Below, one piece after another: positions 14,963-24,210 of a DNA stretch of 32,664 nucleotides. The stretch is from Opitutia bacterium (lineage in GTDB: Bacteria; Verrucomicrobiota; Verrucomicrobiia; Opitutales; Seribacteraceae): assembly GCA_002721705.1 (NCBI GenBank), contig PBLJ01000057.1, positions 1-32,664 of the forward strand, in the 5' to 3' direction. The notes below the pieces were generated by a model, which saw only the letters and a program-made list of their open reading frames with translations, did no database searches and was not told the origin of the DNA. Position numbers and translations under genes: made by a program. Within the stretch, counting starts at the first letter, position 1. Each line of letters begins with the position of its first letter.

Positions 14963-15994
14963 TCAGGGCTTGGCCGGAGGCATGATCGGGCCTTCCCATC
15001 CGGCGAGGTCCAAAGGCTTCACCTTTTTGCGACCACCCCCGAACTTGAAGGTAGTCGGCTTGTAGGGACCCACGAAGTCGACGTTCATGTCCGCCTTGAT
15101 GCTGTCTTCCAAGCCCATGCACCAGAAGACGCCATTGATGATTACGCGTCGGACACCTTCACTGATAATGTCCTCGGAACCACCTTGGGTACTGGCGAAG
15201 ACACGGCCTTTCTTGCCTGACTTCGATTCATATTCACGTACCCAAATGCAAGGACTGGGAGGTTTGTCGGCCAACGGCTTGCCATCGGGCTTCATGGAAT
15301 CAAGCACTTGGTTCTTGCCGAGGATGACGGAGCCCTCGATTGGGACTGCGCTGTAAGCCCCCGCCATGGCGTGCATGTCCGTAACGCCACGAGTCACGGG
15401 ATGATCCTTCTGCTCGGGAACCACGAACATGCGCGTACTGTACCTGTGGTTGCGACCATAATGCCCGGCGCCTTCGCGGGGTCGCCAGGTTTCTCCGATC
15501 ACTTGGCGACCGAAGCCCCAGTCATAGCTTTTATCCCGCGAATTGTAGTTGTACTTGCTGTTCTTACCTTTGAGGCCATTGAAAGCATGGGTTGTGGTTC
15601 GCAACCCGAGGACCGGTCCCCCTCGGTCCAAGTAGTCGGTAAAATGTTTCATGGTAGCATCGTCGGGAGCGAGAAAGCGGAGAAACAAAAACATCATGTC
15701 GGCATCCTTGAGCACTTCCATGTGGGGAATGTTCGAGGAACCTGGTTTGATGTGGCCATCGTTGTCCACTCCGAAGAGCACGGTGCACTTGAATCCGTAA
15801 CGCTTGGCGAGAATGCGGGCGATGGCGGGGCAAGTCTCTTCCCCGCGGTACTCGTGGTCACTGGCAATGAAAACGATATGTTTTCCTTTGCCGACGCCTG
15901 AGGAGCCTTTGTAAACGAGTGGTTTGGCGGTTAGAGCAGAACCAAAGGACAGCAGGACACAACAGGCGAGCAGGAGACATGGAGAGGTTTTCAT
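14963..15994 (-). CDS. Exported ThuA-domain protein
   Basis: This 343-residue protein belongs to the ThuA (trehalose-utilisation, class I glutamine-amidotransferase-like) family. A signal peptide occupies about residues 1-23 (MKTSPCLLLACCVLL...). ThuA features follow: GKHIVFIASDHEYRGEE, a LKDADMMFLFLRFLAPDD segment and GLRTTTHAFNG, the latter lying where glutamine amidotransferases carry their nucleophile region. The C-terminus ends in a Lys/Pro-rich tail. Exported ThuA proteins often neighbour sulfatases and sugar oxidoreductases in Planctomycetota and Verrucomicrobiota, but their reaction is not known. The frame is open 17 codons further upstream; the start at 15994 places the signal peptide at the N-terminus. 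The 154 bp between it and the permease gene hold no clear terminator. Confidence 0.85.
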   Translation of the reverse strand: MKTSPCLLLACCVLLSFGSALTAKPLVYKGSSGVGKGKHIVFIASDHEYRGEETCPAIARILAKRYGFKCTVLFGVDNDGHIKPGSSNIPHMEVLKDADMMFLFLRFLAPDDATMKHFTDYLDRGGPVLGLRTTTHAFNGLKGKNSKYNYNSRDKSYDWGFGRQVIGETWRPREGAGHYGRNHRYSTRMFVVPEQKDHPVTRGVTDMHAMAGAYSAVPIEGSVILGKNQVLDSMKPDGKPLADKPPSPCIWVREYESKSGKKGRVFASTQGGSEDIISEGVRRVIINGVFWCMGLEDSIKADMNVDFVGPYKPTTFKFGGGRKKVKPLDLAGWEGPIMPPAKP

Positions 15995-16148
15995 AGTGAT
16001 TGGGTGGGTTGAATTGAAACTGGATACAACCATGGAACAGTTCAACTACTTGTCGATGCTGGAGTTCCGGAAACGAGCGAAATAAAATGGGGGCGCCCTC
16101 CTGCAAACCGCTAGTGGGAAAGGGCCTAATCGATGGAGCGAATGCGCT

Positions 16149-17462
16149 TCAAACGTGCCGCAAGGCATCGATGGGATTGAGACGAGCGGCTCGGCGAGCA
16201 GGATACAGACCGAAAAACAACCCGATGCACATGGACAGGCCAAAGGCCAACAAGACGGACCATTCGGTCACGATAGTCGTCGTCTCCATGACATGGTGGC
16301 GAAACAAAGCGAACAACCAACCGCCGAGCACTCCGACACCACCACCGAGCAAGCAAAGGATGAGAGTTTCAACGAGGAACTGAAGCGTAACGTCTCCACG
16401 AGTCGCGCCCAATGCCCGGCGTACGCCGATTTCGCGCGTTCTCTCGGTAACCGTGGCCAGCATGATGTTCATGATGCCTATGCCACCCACAAGCAGAGAT
16501 ATGAAGGCAATATACAACAATAACCTGGTGTCGCGTTCCCTCTGTTTCTTCAAGGCGATGATTTCTCGAATCGGCACCACGATTTCAAAGTCGATTTCAT
16601 CGCGTCCCGTCTTCAAGGCCTCGTTTATGAGAGGCAGGGAGGACATGACCTCATTGACGTCTTCGAATTCCACGCGAATCTCCGACAATTCCACGGCCTC
16701 CAAGGTCAGGCTGCCAACACTCCGGTCCACGTTCTTCACTCCATACAAAGACCGAAAGGTGCTCAGTGGAATGAAGACGTTGGAAGCAATCGTTTGTCCC
16801 ATGGAATCGGGTAATTGCGGGAGTTTGTCAGCATCCACGCGTTCTTGTATAATGCCTTTCACGCGAAGCACCTGAGAAGATTCGTAGGCCCCGACCACGA
16901 TGCTTTGCATGAGAGGGTTTTGGCCCGCAAACAATTGTTCGGCCAACTGCAAGGTAATGACGCAGGAAGATGCCTTGGCGTTTTCCTCCGCCTCGTTGAG
17001 AAACTGTCCGGCCACCAATTTGGCATGCGTAAAGTCAAGGTAGGTGGGAAAGGTACCGATGAGTTGGCATTCCACTTCTCGACGCCCATGCTTGGCAGTC
17101 ATGCGCTTGGTGATCATGGGCAACACTCTTCGCACGCCGGGTATAGTATCCTTGATCCGCGTGGCGTCCGTGCTCTTGAGCCCGTAAAACGCCATCCAGC
17201 GCCGAAAGAAACTTTCCCAATTCCCATGCATTTGCTCCCGCATGGATGGAGGTTTGGAGCTGCGGATGATTACGTTCTTCGCACCTAGGCTTTGGAACGC
17301 TTCCTGCGTATCGTGACTGGCGCCTTCACCAACAGCCATCAAGGCAATGACAGCCCAGACTCCGATGACGAGACCGCACATGGTAAGCAGGCTCCGGAGT
17401 TTGTTCAGTCGCAAACTCTTGAATCCTGCCTGCAAGAGGCGCATGAAAGAAATCCAAGGCAT
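16149..17462 (-). CDS. MacB-type ABC transporter permease, second paralogue
   Basis: This 437-residue integral membrane protein has the MacB/FtsX permease architecture: an N-terminal transmembrane helix (about 27-46; TMCGLVIGVWAVIALMAVGEG), a large periplasmic domain (about 50-310) and three C-terminal helices, preceded by the conserved block NIMLATVTERTREIGVRRAL that couples to the ATPase. It ends in the usual ARLNPIDALRH motif. It starts 3 bp after the stop of a clearly homologous permease at 17466-18773, so the pair arose by tandem duplication and probably forms a heterodimer with the separate ATPase. Compared with its paralogue, it has a longer segment after SSKP (about residues 73-92). 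It is the last gene of the exporter operon. Confidence 0.9.
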   Translation of the reverse strand: MPWISFMRLLQAGFKSLRLNKLRSLLTMCGLVIGVWAVIALMAVGEGASHDTQEAFQSLGAKNVIIRSSKPPSMREQMHGNWESFFRRWMAFYGLKSTDATRIKDTIPGVRRVLPMITKRMTAKHGRREVECQLIGTFPTYLDFTHAKLVAGQFLNEAEENAKASSCVITLQLAEQLFAGQNPLMQSIVVGAYESSQVLRVKGIIQERVDADKLPQLPDSMGQTIASNVFIPLSTFRSLYGVKNVDRSVGSLTLEAVELSEIRVEFEDVNEVMSSLPLINEALKTGRDEIDFEIVVPIREIIALKKQRERDTRLLLYIAFISLLVGGIGIMNIMLATVTERTREIGVRRALGATRGDVTLQFLVETLILCLLGGGVGVLGGWLFALFRHHVMETTTIVTEWSVLLAFGLSMCIGLFFGLYPARRAARLNPIDALRHV

Positions 17463-17465
17463 TTT

Positions 17466-18773
17466 CTAGGTATGACGAAGCGCTTCGATAGGATCGAGTC
17501 GAGCCGCTCGACGAGCTGGGTAAATACCGAAAACCAGACCTATGCAAACGGATAGGCCAAAGGCCAAGAGAACGGACCACTCGGTCACGATCGTAGTATG
17601 CGCCCAAGCATAATGTCGAATGGCCGCGAATGCGCAGCCTCCTATCACACCGATGCCACCGCCGATCAAGCACAGCATAAGTGTTTCCACCAGAAACTGT
17701 AGAGTAATGTCACCGCGAGTGGCTCCAAGGGCTCGCCGCACGCCAATCTCACGAGTTCGCTCCGTAACCGTGGCCAACATGATGTTCATGATGCCAATGC
17801 CTCCGACCAAGAGCGAGATGCAGGCAACCGACATCAAAGTGCGAGCATCGCGAGCTAACTGAGCTCTTCGATGGCGCAACATATTCAGAGGCACTATGAT
17901 CTCGTAGTCCTTCTTCCCTTTGCGCACCTTGTCGAGCGCATCCTGGATTTTAGGTACTGCGGCAAGTACTTCATCGGCGGAATCGAATTCCACCCGAATT
18001 TCCGTGAGATGCACCACTTCGGAAGAGACGCTGCCCACGCTGAGATCGACGTTCTTGACACCGTAAAGAGCCTTGAATGTGGATAATGGTATGTAAACGC
18101 TGGCGGCAATCGTCTCTCCCAAGGAATCGCCCTTTTGAGGTAATTTCTCGGAAGTGGTTCTTTCCTGCAAAATCCCTTTCACCTTGAATACTTGAGAGGA
18201 TTCAAAACCTTGCACGATCACGCTTTCCATCAGCGGATTTTCGCCTGCAAACAATTTCTCGGCCAAATCGAGAGAGAGAACGCATGAATTTTCCCGTCGA
18301 GCCTCCTCCATTTCGTTAAGAAACTGTCCTCGAACAATGCGAGACTCAGTAAAGGATGGATAGTGTGGATAAGTACCGATCAGTTGACAATCCACGTTGC
18401 GATTGCCGTGCATCACGTTCTTGCGATGAATCAGGATGGGCAACACTCTCTTCACACTTGGTACCGTCTTCAAGATACGGGCGGCATCGGCATTCGTGAG
18501 ACCATAGTAGGATACCCACTGCATCTCGCCCTGAATTTGCAGTTTGTCGGACACAGGTTTCGAACTACGGATAATGACTTTGTTCGTTCCCAACGCCTTG
18601 AATGCCTCCAAGGCATCTCTACTATCCCCTTCCCCGATAGCCACCAAAGCAATCACCGCCCATACCCCGATGATCATGCCCAGCATAGTGAGCATGCTGC
18701 GCAACTTATGCATCAGCAGGCTCTTGACACCCGCCTGAACAATACGAAGAAGTGACAATCCGCGCATGGCCAA
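17466..18773 (-). CDS. MacB-type ABC transporter permease, first paralogue
   Basis: This 435-residue MacB/FtsX-type permease has an N-terminal helix at about 26-46 (TMLGMIIGVWAVIALVAIGEG), a periplasmic domain, then three transmembrane helices and the conserved cytoplasmic block NIMLATVTERTREIGVRRAL, ending ARLDPIEALRHT. It follows the ATPase gene by 9 bp and precedes its paralogue by 3 bp. Unlike E. coli MacB, the ATPase is a separate polypeptide. Substrates for this class include peptides, lipoproteins and macrolide-like molecules; nothing here distinguishes them. Either the first ATG (18773) or the one two codons later could be the start; the difference is trivial. Confidence 0.9.
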   Translation of the reverse strand: MAMRGLSLLRIVQAGVKSLLMHKLRSMLTMLGMIIGVWAVIALVAIGEGDSRDALEAFKALGTNKVIIRSSKPVSDKLQIQGEMQWVSYYGLTNADAARILKTVPSVKRVLPILIHRKNVMHGNRNVDCQLIGTYPHYPSFTESRIVRGQFLNEMEEARRENSCVLSLDLAEKLFAGENPLMESVIVQGFESSQVFKVKGILQERTTSEKLPQKGDSLGETIAASVYIPLSTFKALYGVKNVDLSVGSVSSEVVHLTEIRVEFDSADEVLAAVPKIQDALDKVRKGKKDYEIIVPLNMLRHRRAQLARDARTLMSVACISLLVGGIGIMNIMLATVTERTREIGVRRALGATRGDITLQFLVETLMLCLIGGGIGVIGGCAFAAIRHYAWAHTTIVTEWSVLLAFGLSVCIGLVFGIYPARRAARLDPIEALRHT

Positions 18774-18782
18774 GCTGTTCAG

Positions 18783-19490
18783 TTAGTGACTTTTCGTCGG
18801 CGATCGGCAGTCGTCGCGGTCAATTCTTCCATCCTTCAGGTGGATGACGCGCTCCGCTCTTTCGGCAACGGCGTCATCGTGAGTGACAACGACCAAGGTA
18901 CGACCCTCGTGGTGCAATTCGTCCAGAATGTTCAATACTTCCTGCTCGGTAGTGGTGTCGAGGTTGCCAGTGGGCTCGTCGGCCAGCAACATGAGCGGAT
19001 CGTTGACAAGAGCCCGAGCCACCGCCACGCGTTGCTGTTGCCCCCCGGAAAGCTCCAGAGGCTTGTGATCCAGTCGATCCCCCAAACCGACCTTGTCGGC
19101 CAATTTCACGCAATGCTCTCGGTTTCCCTTGATGTCCTTGCCTTGATAAAACAAAGGCAGGTGGATGTTCTCCACCACGTCGAGTTGCTCGATCAGGTTG
19201 TAGGACTGGAAAATGAAGCCTATGCGAGTCCCTCGAATACGAGAGAGTTCGTTGTCCGACATGCGAGCCACGTCTTCCCCACCCAAAAGGTAGGAACCGG
19301 AGGTCGGACGATCGAGACAACCAAGGATGTTGAGCAGGGTCGACTTCCCCGAACCGGAAGGTCCCATAATGGCCGTGTAACTCCCTTGTTCGACCTTGAA
19401 ATCCAGGCTGGTCAAGGCGGATACTTGCACCAACCCCAAGTCGTACACCTTTACGAGCTCGCGCAACTCGATGATGTTGGGCTCAGTCAT
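18783..19490 (-). CDS. ABC transporter ATPase, MacB/LolD type
   Basis: This 235-residue ATPase has Walker [10 protein letters not shown] at 43-51, Q-loop FQSYNL at about 94-99, signature LSGGQQQR at 147-154, Walker B LLADEP at 168-173 and switch His204 in VVTHD. The sequence pattern ([19 protein letters not shown]) is that of MacB/LolD/FtsE-type ATPases, which drive the periplasmic mechanical movement of MacB-type permeases. It lies between the HlyD-like adaptor (66 bp upstream) and the two permeases (9 bp downstream). Length is normal for the stand-alone form. Confidence 0.95.
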   Translation of the reverse strand: MTEPNIIELRELVKVYDLGLVQVSALTSLDFKVEQGSYTAIMGPSGSGKSTLLNILGCLDRPTSGSYLLGGEDVARMSDNELSRIRGTRIGFIFQSYNLIEQLDVVENIHLPLFYQGKDIKGNREHCVKLADKVGLGDRLDHKPLELSGGQQQRVAVARALVNDPLMLLADEPTGNLDTTTEQEVLNILDELHHEGRTLVVVTHDDAVAERAERVIHLKDGRIDRDDCRSPTKSH

Positions 19491-19556
19491 CTGGGTCTAG
19501 TTCCAAGGGGTATGAAAGCGATGATCAGGGTGCAAATACGATGAAAGGAGATGGGG

Positions 19557-21335
19557 TTAGGCGCCATCGTCCTTGCCCTTGCCTCCCCCGTTACCCGAAG
19601 AATCTTCCTTGTCGAAGGAAGGTTTACTCGTCACACCTTCCTCGAGGTTGAGATTATCGACCTCGGTCAAGGGGGAAAGGTGCACCAGTTCACCTTCACG
19701 CAAGCCGCGGGAAAGATCGGTTTCTTCCTTGATCGCAATGAAAGTCTCATCGCTATACTCGATCGTAACGGGTCTCCATTCGTGGTTGTTCGAGTCTTGG
19801 TTGAGCACCCAACATCCCGTTTCCGAAACGTCTTCGCTGATCATGCGTGTGATGACGCATTGGTTAGGCACTCGGATGAGCTGGTTCTTGCCTTCCAAGT
19901 TGACCACCTTGATTTCAACCGTGACGGACATACCCTCGGACACTGCATCCGGCAAGGTATCGACGTCGTCGAGTGAAATCTCTCCTTTGAAATAAGACTT
20001 GTCGGTATGACCGCGACGATTCGTATCTACGTTGGTACTGAGAATGGACAATCGACCCGTCAAGGTAACGTCTTCCACCTGCACCCAAGCTTTCATTCCA
20101 CGTTTCAATTGCGAGCGCTTGGCCTGAGGAACGTCTAGATCAACTTTTAGGGAATTGTTTCTGGGAAGTTTGATGAGGTTGCGCCCACGATGGACGCGGG
20201 CTCCATCGGTGATGGGAGCGCCTCTGTCCCATTTTGCGGACCAATAGACCACGGTGCCGTCTTGGGGAGCGTAAATCTTGGTCTTGGCCATTTGCTCACG
20301 GAGGTCATGCAGCTTGTCGTTTTCCAATTGCAAGGTCTTCTCTCCCGTCATCACGGTGGAATTGGCATCGCTGAGGTCCGCCTTGTTTTTCACCTTGGTC
20401 TTCTCGATATTGACCTTGGCTTCGTCCACTGCCAGCGACTTGCTGTTGAGTAAGGAAACTTGTTCGTATTTCAGGTAGGCCTCTAGTTGGGCTCTCGCAA
20501 TTTTGATATTAAGCAAGGTCTTTGATTTAGAGGATTCTTCACGCAAAACCTCGACGTTGGAAACGAAGCCGGCCTTTTCCAATTCAGTGTAGGCCTTGAG
20601 GTTCTTCTCCGCCAAAACGACGTCCTTTTCCAAATTGGCGATCTGGCCCTCGAGTTTCTGGATGTAATTCGGAATCGTGCTTTCGCGGGTTTCCTTCAAC
20701 TCTCTCTCCATGTTTTCAAGAGAGTTTTCGGCCACTTTCATAGACAAGGCAGTGGACAGTTTCAATGTGTCCAAATCACCGATGGAACGATTCAGGGCAT
20801 TTTGAGCGCGCTGCACCGCGATTTCCTGCGTATTGATGCGTTCACGCAAACGAAGGGGATCCAGTTCCACCAAGAGATCGCCGGGAATCACGATTTCCTC
20901 GCCCACGGGCAAGTGATCCCAATCAATCTTCAAGTCGTCGTTGAGGATTTGGATCACAAGGGCATCCTTGTCTTGAGCCTCGGCAATGGAGGCCAGGGTA
21001 TCGCCCTCCTTAATCTCATAAGAGGTATTCCCCTTGACGGGGGTTCCCTCCTCGATAATCGACTGGATGGTGGTTTCGCCCTCCAATTCGCACTTGAGGG
21101 TCACGACGTCGGTGGCAACCAAGGTTCCCGTAAGCTTAACCGTAACCAGAAAATCCGCTTTTTTGGCGACGTGATAACTATTCGGGTCGGGATTTTGCCC
21201 ATTGCCTCGAAAATAAAAATACCAAATCGCGGAAACTGCGATGGCGGGAGCAATGATCACTGCAAGTATCATGTAACGAGAAAAGAAGCCTCGTTTGGCC
21301 TTGCTGAAAGAAGGTTCTGCGAAATCGGCGCTCAT
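19557..21335 (-). CDS. HlyD/MacA-type periplasmic adaptor with embedded LysM-like domain
   Basis: This 592-residue adaptor, longer than MacA-type proteins, has a single N-terminal transmembrane helix (about 21-43) and then the first half of the lipoyl-type domain (65-102, LTGTLVATDVVTLK ... EEGTPVKG). A LysM-like domain follows at about 105-151 (SYEIKEGDTLASIAEAQ; ILNDDLKI; LPVGEEIVIPG), and the adaptor resumes with GDLLVELDP. A long coiled-coil hairpin (about 160-350), the second lipoyl half (353-364, IYAPQDGTVVYW) and the beta-barrel and membrane-proximal domains complete it, with an acidic Gly-rich tail. Its start overlaps the stop of the TolC-like gene by 4 bp. It should bridge the MacB-type permease and the outer-membrane factor; the LysM insert suggests peptidoglycan contact (inference). 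Confidence 0.9.
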   Translation of the reverse strand: MSADFAEPSFSKAKRGFFSRYMILAVIIAPAIAVSAIWYFYFRGNGQNPDPNSYHVAKKADFLVTVKLTGTLVATDVVTLKCELEGETTIQSIIEEGTPVKGNTSYEIKEGDTLASIAEAQDKDALVIQILNDDLKIDWDHLPVGEEIVIPGDLLVELDPLRLRERINTQEIAVQRAQNALNRSIGDLDTLKLSTALSMKVAENSLENMERELKETRESTIPNYIQKLEGQIANLEKDVVLAEKNLKAYTELEKAGFVSNVEVLREESSKSKTLLNIKIARAQLEAYLKYEQVSLLNSKSLAVDEAKVNIEKTKVKNKADLSDANSTVMTGEKTLQLENDKLHDLREQMAKTKIYAPQDGTVVYWSAKWDRGAPITDGARVHRGRNLIKLPRNNSLKVDLDVPQAKRSQLKRGMKAWVQVEDVTLTGRLSILSTNVDTNRRGHTDKSYFKGEISLDDVDTLPDAVSEGMSVTVEIKVVNLEGKNQLIRVPNQCVITRMISEDVSETGCWVLNQDSNNHEWRPVTIEYSDETFIAIKEETDLSRGLREGELVHLSPLTEVDNLNLEEGVTSKPSFDKEDSSGNGGGKGKDDGA

Positions 21336-23056
21336 GGTTGCTGGCCCAAGATGTCATCAGGAGTAACGACGGCGTCCAGTCCACCACCGGGGGGCACAGG
21401 AGGTACTTGAATCGCGCCGAGAACGGGAATTTCCTTTAACCAGAATTCATTCTGAGAAGTATCCAAGATACCTAGGTCCTTCAGGAGCTTCAAGCGGATT
21501 TTGTGGTATCCGACGTTGGCTTTGGACACGGAAAGCTGGGCCTGCAGGAGAGCATCCTGTGCCGTGATGATATCCCTTGTTCGGACTCCGGGAAAACCGA
21601 CTCGCAAGCGCTGTTGGGTAGCCTGCAGGTTTTCCTCTGCGTTTTTGCGAGCCTCGAGCTCGGTGAAATAGTTCTGTCGTTGAAGCTTGAGGTTTCGGAC
21701 CCCTGCCCGGATGCCATCCAAGAGACTGTCGAGTTCCTGAGCCAAGGAACGCATTTGGCGCTCAAAGGCAATGAGGCTCGAACGATAGGCATTGCGCTCC
21801 GATAGCTGGTCGATGGGAAGATCGATCTTGAGGCCACCACTGCGGGTGTTTTCCTCGTGTGCGAAAGAGGAATAAAACTGATCCTTGAGGGAAGCGTCGG
21901 CAACGAGGGAAATACCAGGCAGCAAATCCTGCTTGGCCACCTTGACCTTGCGTTTTGAATCCTCGAACTGATCGACGACGTTCAATATATCCAAACGGTT
22001 TGCCGTGGCCAAGCGATAACCCGTGGCATCGGTTAGCGGCAACTCGGGCAATCCCAATTCCTTGAGCCTGTCGAGCTCCTTGAAGTCCAAGCGAACGCCA
22101 GAACCCAAGGGCAGAGATAACTTCTGCTTGAAGTCATCCAACGAGTTCTGGAAAGTGTTTATGGCTCCGACGTAGGCCAACTTTGCGCTGTATTCGCTTT
22201 GCTTGGCCTGCTTGGCCTCGAATTCGGCCGCAAGGCCCGCTTTCACCCGAGCCTCGATCTCTTTGCGAAAGAAAGTCCGGTTGGTGTAGTTGTTATAGGA
22301 AAGACGCAAGCTTTCACCTTGCTGCAAAAGATCGAAATAATCGTTTACCACATCGACCGCAAATTCCTTCTGGAAATGACTGAAATCCCGAATTTCATAC
22401 ACCACGTCGCGTTCGGCTTGGGTGAGAATCTCCGTGGCGATGTCGGCGCCGGCTCCACGGAGAAGAGGTTTGGTCAAGCTCAAGCTCAGCGAGGGAACCC
22501 TAGGTTCACCGTCGAAATAGAGAACCAAGTCGTTGGCCAAGGATGCGGTCAGGCTACCGCCGGCTTTCAACAACTTGCTGACCGAGGCATCTGCATCCGA
22601 TTCCTTGCTGACCTTGCCGTCATCGTCACGGGCAAAGCCATAATCAGCGCTGGCTGAAGTGACCCTAAAGGCGAATTTATGCCTCGTGCCAGTCAGCGAC
22701 AATGCCTGTAAATAGAGTTTCTCACGGTTGTACTGGTAGGAGCGATTGGCCTTGGTGGCCAAGTTCAAGGTATCCTTCAAAGTGAGCAGGTTATCCTGAC
22801 CAGTCTGGTTGCGATCGGAGAGTATTCCCGAACCATTGACGTCGTCGGGTTCAAGCAAGGAAGAAGGCGTATCGATGGAATGATCCTGGCGAAGTCCCAA
22901 TATGGCTTCACTGCGGTCACCGAGGATTTTATATACTTCGTCATCAGCCGCCTGCCGATACTTGGCAGGCGAACACCCAACCAGCAACAAGCCACAGAGG
23001 GCAGCCAAGGCAGCTCCTTGGGAAATACGTACGCAGATTGAATGATTGCAGGGCAT
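21332..23056 (-). CDS. TolC-family outer-membrane efflux lipoprotein
   Basis: This 574-residue outer-membrane factor has a signal peptide with a perfect lipobox LVGC (Cys28), so it is probably lipid-anchored as in OprM/CusC-type proteins. Two long helical repeats typical of TolC/OEP proteins are recognisable (about 200-340 and 400-545), rich in heptads (AEFEAKQAKQSEYSAKLAYVG; TELEARKNAEENLQATQQRL). It is about 100 residues longer than most of the family because of an N-terminal extension at 30-150, and it has a Pro-rich C-terminus (IQVPPVPPGGG). It starts 22 bp after the hydrolase stop and overlaps the adaptor gene by 4 bp, giving a complete tripartite exporter with the downstream genes. Confidence 0.9.
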   Translation of the reverse strand: MPCNHSICVRISQGAALAALCGLLLVGCSPAKYRQAADDEVYKILGDRSEAILGLRQDHSIDTPSSLLEPDDVNGSGILSDRNQTGQDNLLTLKDTLNLATKANRSYQYNREKLYLQALSLTGTRHKFAFRVTSASADYGFARDDDGKVSKESDADASVSKLLKAGGSLTASLANDLVLYFDGEPRVPSLSLSLTKPLLRGAGADIATEILTQAERDVVYEIRDFSHFQKEFAVDVVNDYFDLLQQGESLRLSYNNYTNRTFFRKEIEARVKAGLAAEFEAKQAKQSEYSAKLAYVGAINTFQNSLDDFKQKLSLPLGSGVRLDFKELDRLKELGLPELPLTDATGYRLATANRLDILNVVDQFEDSKRKVKVAKQDLLPGISLVADASLKDQFYSSFAHEENTRSGGLKIDLPIDQLSERNAYRSSLIAFERQMRSLAQELDSLLDGIRAGVRNLKLQRQNYFTELEARKNAEENLQATQQRLRVGFPGVRTRDIITAQDALLQAQLSVSKANVGYHKIRLKLLKDLGILDTSQNEFWLKEIPVLGAIQVPPVPPGGGLDAVVTPDDILGQQP

Positions 23057-23078
23057 TTCGCAAACGAGGGTATTCCAA

Positions 23079-24116
23079 TTATTCTTTGAGGTATTGATTG
23101 AACCAGTCGATTTGAATCTTCAACACTTCCGTCAAATGCTCTTTGTAGATACTGTAGTGGGTAGCGTCTTTGAGTAGATGATGTTTCACTACGCTTCCCT
23201 CGCCCTTGAGGATATCCGCCACTCGCTTGCCGTTTCTCTCGTAGTTGAGCAGCTCGTCTTTCTCCACGTCTATGATCAGGGTGGGGACTTTGATTTTCGC
23301 AGCAGTGCCGATCGGGGAATAATCGATACTCTTGGTGGTATTGTATCGCATGTGATGGTAGCGAGAACCTTTCTTGCCTCGGCGCTGTGTCTTGTCCGGG
23401 ACAGGTTCGGTCTCTCCCCGGGCCTGCTTGATTTTAAGGGCATAAGGAGGCAGCGGATCCTTGCCCGAACGCCCCGCCGCCATGCCGGGAACTTGCATGA
23501 CGAGGCATTTGACCCTTGGTTCATGAGCGGCAACCCAAGTAACGAGACCGCCACCATAGCTAGTGCCTAGGAGTCCGATTTTCGATGAATCCAGTCCGGG
23601 TTCGCCGGCGACAAAGGCCATGGCGTTGCGAATATCCTCCACTTGGTCGGCAAAATCAACCTGCCAGCGGATGGCTCGAGCCTTGACCGTGACCTCGCCT
23701 TTCTCATTGGGGGTGGGCAACGGTTCGAGTGAAGTCAGCTTGCTGTCACTTTCCCCCCAACCTCGATAATCAAAGGCAAGGAAGGCATAGCCTTGTTCCG
23801 CAAAGAGTAGCCCCAACCGGGCAGGCAACTTTCGCTTGGCGCCGCCGGTACCGTTGGCAAAGACAATGACAGGCAGTTTGGTCTCCGGTTGTTTGCGGTT
23901 TTTCGGATAATAGAGATCACCGGCCATGCGCGTGCCATCGCTCCAGATAACAACAGGGCGTCGCTCGAGGCTATCCGGCAACGGGGGGTATTCACGAGCT
24001 TGAGCTTGTGCCTTTGTCTCGCCGTCCTGGGCAAAACTTGAAGCCATGCTCATCCAACTCACTAGCCCAAATGCAAGCAGAGCTCGCGCGAAGCTGTCCA
24101 TCGACAATTTATTCAT
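23079..24116 (-). CDS. Exported alpha/beta hydrolase (dienelactone/acetyl-xylan esterase-like)
   Basis: This 345-residue hydrolase has a signal peptide (about 1-29, ending SFA-Q). The nucleophile elbow GTSYGG is at 184-189 (Ser186), the acid is probably Asp287 (IDVEKDEL) and the base is His320 (DATHYSIY). The block AFDYRGWGESD at 114-124 is typical of the fold. It appears to be the first gene of the minus-strand exporter operon, 22 bp before the TolC-like gene. This could mean that the exporter's cargo is an ester, or simply that the gene shares the promoter. The frame is open to 24173, but the ATG at 24116 (or five codons in) fits the signal peptide. Confidence 0.85.
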   Translation of the reverse strand: MNKLSMDSFARALLAFGLVSWMSMASSFAQDGETKAQAQAREYPPLPDSLERRPVVIWSDGTRMAGDLYYPKNRKQPETKLPVIVFANGTGGAKRKLPARLGLLFAEQGYAFLAFDYRGWGESDSKLTSLEPLPTPNEKGEVTVKARAIRWQVDFADQVEDIRNAMAFVAGEPGLDSSKIGLLGTSYGGGLVTWVAAHEPRVKCLVMQVPGMAAGRSGKDPLPPYALKIKQARGETEPVPDKTQRRGKKGSRYHHMRYNTTKSIDYSPIGTAAKIKVPTLIIDVEKDELLNYERNGKRVADILKGEGSVVKHHLLKDATHYSIYKEHLTEVLKIQIDWFNQYLKE

Positions 24117-24156
24117 GGTGTTGTGTTTCGAGATTACGGGATCCGGAGTTTGCCCT

Positions 24157-24165
24157 ATTATCATA
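24157..24165 (-). promoter_or_regulatory. Candidate -10 region for the hydrolase/exporter operon
   Basis: On the minus strand the bases read TATGATAAT, containing two overlapping -10-like hexamers, about 41 bp upstream of the ATG at 24116. The 94-bp gap to the preceding gene is AT-richer than the flanks. No convincing -35 at the right spacing is seen. Confidence 0.25.
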
Positions 24166-24210
24166 CAGCCCAAGTTTACTACCAGTTACGTAATTGTCGC
24201 AGAAATCACG

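Noticed and set aside
16093-16105. GGGCGCCC palindrome followed by T-rich DNA as terminator of the exporter operon
   Set aside because: The palindrome has no loop bases, so it cannot form a normal terminator hairpin.
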